DNA from: 2-12-FULL-41-16 sp964473715
GTDB taxonomy: Bacteria > Patescibacteriota > Patescibacteriia > Magasanikbacterales > UBA922
Length of the DNA stretch: 23,126 bases
Assembly: GCA_964473715.1 (NCBI GenBank)
Contig: CAYYQC010000015.1
Coordinates: 1-23,126, forward strand
Reading direction: 5' to 3'
A program made the translations under genes and the position numbers. Positions 20,743-23,126 of this stretch are shown piece after piece. The stretch's first letter is position 1. Each line of letters opens with the position of its first letter. The notes beneath the pieces were generated by a model. It saw only the letters and a list, made by a program, of their open reading frames with translations, made no database searches and had not been told where the DNA came from.

Positions 20743-20812
20743 AAAAACAACGTCGTATCCTCCTCCCTTGAAACTCAAAACTTAAGTGCCAAGGGTGGCC
20801 GACGTTGTTTTT
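20743..20812 (-). terminator. Long interrupted hairpin terminator of the 53-aa gene
   Basis: Outer arms AAAAACAACGTCG (20743-20755) and CGACGTTGTTTTT (20800-20812); inner arms CCCTTG (20765-20770) and CAAGGG (20790-20795); asymmetric internal loop. The T tract on either strand allows both directions. On the minus strand the descending arm carries AGGAGGATA, very like the AGGAGGAAA in the hairpin at 3980-4046. Confidence 0.75.
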
Positions 20813-20848
20813 AATACTCCTTTCAGTCCACGGGTGAGGACTTCGGGA

Positions 20849-21010
20849 TTACTTCTTGAAGACATCTTCATTGTGGCCCGGGTACTCAGTGGTCCGGGTA
20901 AATACCTTTTTCTTAATTTCTGCCGGGATGGCAGTGTTAGAATTGGGTATAGTCGGTTGGACCGGAGTCGACTGGTCGGGGGGAGTGACGGGGGTAGCGT
21001 TTTTGGTCAT
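20849..21010 (-). CDS. 53-aa Pro/Thr-rich small protein (island gene)
   Basis: ATG 21010 with GGAGG six bases upstream; stop TAA at 20849-20851. The first half is low-complexity, rich in Thr, Pro, Val and Gln (MTKNATPVTPPDQSTPVQP), the second half is charged (IPAEIKKKVFTRTTEYPGHN, then EDVFKK). No signal peptide or membrane segment. Unknown function. Support comes from the strong Shine-Dalgarno, a fitting promoter, a private terminator and GC-rich codon use shared with the other island genes. The overlapping plus-strand open frames have no ribosome-binding site and are judged shadows. Confidence 0.7.
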   Translation of the reverse strand: MTKNATPVTPPDQSTPVQPTIPNSNTAIPAEIKKKVFTRTTEYPGHNEDVFKK

Positions 21011-21026
21011 GGCTGCCTCCAGCCAT

Positions 21027-21055
21027 TTTGTATCATGTCATTGTCATTATTTCAA
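21027..21055 (-). promoter_or_regulatory. Promoter of the 53-aa gene
   Basis: Minus strand: TTGAAA (21050-21055), a 17-bp spacer and TACAAA (21027-21032) with TG extension. The predicted start (~21020) falls at the Shine-Dalgarno, giving a leader of only ~10 nt. Confidence 0.55.
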
Positions 21056-21062
21056 GATTAAC

Positions 21063-21091
21063 TTGTGATGATTCGCTAAAAATTCTATACT
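21063..21091 (+). promoter_or_regulatory. Promoter of ligA
   Basis: TTGTGA (21063-21068), a 17-bp spacer and TATACT (21086-21091). The leader to ATG 21110 is ~12 nt without a Shine-Dalgarno. Confidence 0.7.
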
Positions 21092-21109
21092 GTTGGTAAT
21101 AATCTGTGT

Positions 21110-23126
21110 ATGTCTGACCTACAAAAACAAATTGACCGTCTCCGCGCCCAAATTAATGATTTGCGGCATCGTTATCATGTGCTCAACGATCCGGAAGTAA
21201 CGGACGCGATGTATGATGGGCTCATGGCTGAACTCAAACAAATTGAGGCTGAACACCCTGACTTAGTTACGCCTGATTCACCAACCCAGCGTGTAGCGGG
21301 AAAACCAGCGGATAAATTTAATAAGATTGAACACGTGGTACCACAGTGGTCTTTTAATGATGCGTTTGATGAACAAGATTTATTGGATTGGGAGGAACGA
21401 ATTTTGAAAATGTTGGAAAAAAGTGAGGGTGCGCGGCCGACGGATTTGTCTTATGTGTGCGAACTTAAAATTGATGGTCTGCATTTGGTGCTCAGTTATG
21501 AGAATGGACAATTGAAAACCGCGGCCACGCGTGGTGATGGCGCAATTGGTGAAGATGTCACTCAGAACGCACGTGCGATTGCTAGCATTCCTCTGCAATT
21601 AAGGGAACCGGTCTCACTCGTCGCTGAGGGTGAAGTGTGGTTGCCCGCGTCAATGTTAGCTAAAATCAATACTGAACGGGCTACTAATGACGAATTGTTA
21701 TTTGCTAATCCGCGCAATGCCGCGGCTGGTACCATACGTCAGCTTGATTCACAAATTGTCGCGGATCGTAAATTAGTGTTAACCGCTTATGATATTTCAC
21801 TCGTGCAAAGTGGAACATTACCATTGGATACTCAAGAAGAGGAATTATTAGCTTTAAAAAAACTTGGTTTTAAAACTGACAGTAATTGGCGCGTGGTCAA
21901 AACAATTCCAGAAATCATGCGGTTTTGGTACGAATGGCAAACTAAAAAAACCACCCAAGATTTTTGGATTGATGGGGTAGTGATTAAAGTTAATGAAAAA
22001 AAATATCAAGACGCGCTTGGTTTTACGGGCAAAGCGCCACGCTGGGCGATTGCTTTTAAATTTCCAGCTGAGCAGGGCACTACTAAAATTAAAGAAGTCT
22101 ATGTGCAAGTGGGTCGCACTGGCGCGCTGACGCCAGTGGCTTTAATGGAACCAGTCAAATTAGCTGGCACCACCGTGACCCATGCCACGCTGCATAATTT
22201 TGAAGAAATTGCGCGGTTGGATGTACGCGTGGGGGATACTGTCGTGGTAGAAAAAGCCGGGGATATTATTCCCAAAGTTGTGCGCGTGTTAGAAAAAATG
22301 CGCACTGGTGATGAGAAAAAAATTAAAGAACCAACCAAATGTCCTATTTGTGGGTCTGAAGTGACGCGTCGGAATACGGCGGATAAAAAGCAAACCGCTT
22401 CAGTCGCGTTATTTTGCGTTAATCCAAAATGTTTTGCCCAAGAATTGGAACGCTTAATTCACTTTGTTTCTAAAAAAGCCTTTAATATCGACGGGTTGGG
22501 TGAGAAAATTGTGGAACAATTAGTAAATGAAGGTTTGGTCAAAAACGCAGCAGATTTTTTCACGCTTCAAATTGGTGATGTGGAATCTTTGGAAGGATTT
22601 GCGGCCAAATCCGCGGCTAATTTAATTGAGTCAATCGATGCTGCCAAAAAAGTAACCCTCGCGCGTTTCATTTTTGCGCTTGGTATTTATCATGTGGGCG
22701 AAGAAACTGCGGTGCGCTTGGCTGAACATTTTGGCACATTATCTAAAATTATGACTGCCAAAATTGAAGATTTACAAACCGTGCCAGACATTGGCCCACG
22801 CGTAGCAGAATCGATTGGTGAATATTTTTCGAGTGAAGAAAATAATCAGTTGCTGAACGACTTACAAAGTCGAGGTGTAAATATCTTACCAGTGGAAGCG
22901 CGATCAATTCTTGGTCCGTTATCTGGGCAATCTTTTGTATTGACCGGTTCATTGGAATCCATGAGTCGAGATGAAGCCAAAGATAAACTACGCGCACTCG
23001 GGGCCACAATTTCTGAGTCGGTCAGTAAAAAAACCACCTTTGTGGTGGTTGGGCTTGAGCCTGGCAGTAAGTATGACAAGGCTAAACAGCTGGGTGTGAC
23101 GATTTTAGACGAACAATCTTTATTAA
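21110..23126 (+). CDS. ligA: NAD-dependent DNA ligase (3' end cut by the window)
   Basis: 672 residues are visible and the frame is still open at the window end, so only a short tail is missing. Order: N-terminal Ia domain (IDRLRAQINDLRHRYHVLNDPEVTDAMYD), adenylation domain with CELKIDGL (catalytic K120 in KxDG), TRGDGAIGEDVTQNAR, FANPRNAAAGTIRQLD, IDGVVIKVN and FKFPAEQG; OB domain (VGRTGALTPVALMEPVKLAGTTVTHATLHN); four-Cys zinc finger (CPICGS...FCVNPKCFAQ); helix-hairpin-helix region; and a BRCT domain (~600-672, SFVLTGSLESMSRDEAKDKL). Seals nicks in replication and repair using NAD+. No Shine-Dalgarno. Confidence 0.97.
   Translation, partial: MSDLQKQIDRLRAQINDLRHRYHVLNDPEVTDAMYDGLMAELKQIEAEHPDLVTPDSPTQRVAGKPADKFNKIEHVVPQWSFNDAFDEQDLLDWEERILKMLEKSEGARPTDLSYVCELKIDGLHLVLSYENGQLKTAATRGDGAIGEDVTQNARAIASIPLQLREPVSLVAEGEVWLPASMLAKINTERATNDELLFANPRNAAAGTIRQLDSQIVADRKLVLTAYDISLVQSGTLPLDTQEEELLALKKLGFKTDSNWRVVKTIPEIMRFWYEWQTKKTTQDFWIDGVVIKVNEKKYQDALGFTGKAPRWAIAFKFPAEQGTTKIKEVYVQVGRTGALTPVALMEPVKLAGTTVTHATLHNFEEIARLDVRVGDTVVVEKAGDIIPKVVRVLEKMRTGDEKKIKEPTKCPICGSEVTRRNTADKKQTASVALFCVNPKCFAQELERLIHFVSKKAFNIDGLGEKIVEQLVNEGLVKNAADFFTLQIGDVESLEGFAAKSAANLIESIDAAKKVTLARFIFALGIYHVGEETAVRLAEHFGTLSKIMTAKIEDLQTVPDIGPRVAESIGEYFSSEENNQLLNDLQSRGVNILPVEARSILGPLSGQSFVLTGSLESMSRDEAKDKLRALGATISESVSKKTTFVVVGLEPGSKYDKAKQLGVTILDEQSLL

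Noticed and set aside
3980..20812. Island-gene hairpins as integron attC sites
   Set aside because: The genes are small and same-strand with hairpins, but each has its own promoter, they are not in tandem, and the arms lack RYYYAAC/GTTRRRY core sites; the T tracts mark terminators.
20786..21068. Plus-strand open frames (70-91 codons) upstream of ligA
   Set aside because: No Shine-Dalgarno, low-complexity translations, and they cover the better supported minus-strand 53-aa gene and its terminator.
1..23126. CRISPR arrays, insertion sequences, prophage or toxin-antitoxin genes
   Set aside because: No regularly spaced repeats, transposase, integrase or phage-type proteins were seen in any frame.

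Overview
The window reads as chromosomal DNA of a small-genome, AT-rich bacterium, most likely a Patescibacteria/CPR (Parcubacteria-like) lineage. This is inferred from the style of several proteins: a reduced PriA with no recognisable ATPase motifs, a Mur ligase without its first domain, an S-layer-like/PG-binding/DD-carboxypeptidase fusion with a QKEQSL-type lysozyme-like domain, an archaeal-like Fe/Mn SOD, and an NAD-dependent ligase with CPR-like wording. No marker gene settles the taxonomy. The sequence is a scaffold: ten N at 15399-15408 interrupt one gene.

Layout. 1-351 is the 3' end of rpoD, facing an Fe/Mn superoxide dismutase across a shared terminator. 1118-3264 holds two convergent exported DsbA-like proteins in which the two halves of the thioredoxin/DsbA fold are in swapped order. 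An HD-domain phosphohydrolase follows, then tRNA-Lys(UUU) and a translin-family protein. 5563-7649 encodes a MurE-like ligase and a family 2 glycosyltransferase. 7588-15813 (minus strand) is one tight operon, in transcription order: cell-wall hydrolase, LigB/MEMO-like protein, priA, def, fmt and an O-antigen-ligase-like membrane protein. 16227-19915 (plus strand) carries rsmI, then metG-cvpA-tatD. ligA starts at 21110 and runs off the end.

Inserted between these ordinary AT-rich genes are at least five small minus-strand 'island' genes: 4104-4337, 5212-5430, 15956-16120, 20032-20562 and 20849-21010. They are visibly richer in GC, have a strong Shine-Dalgarno sequence and usually their own sigma-70-like promoter, and are followed by hairpin-rich 3' regions. 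Two are zinc-ribbon microproteins starting MQYxCxxCG, one is a lipoprotein, one a basic/charged 77-aa protein and one a Pro/Thr-rich 53-aa protein. The core genes lack a Shine-Dalgarno sequence, and several have a -10 box ending only 8-10 nt before the ATG, which predicts leaderless mRNAs. The contrast between these two gene classes is the broadest pattern in the window.

The most notable single observations are the circularly permuted DsbA-like pair; a candidate small RNA between rsmI and metG with promoter, closing stem and terminator on the minus strand; 11-nt complementarity between the 5' and 3' untranslated regions of two island genes; and an AGGAGGAWA motif shared by two otherwise different terminator hairpins. 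All are read by eye; no alignment, folding or database search was run.
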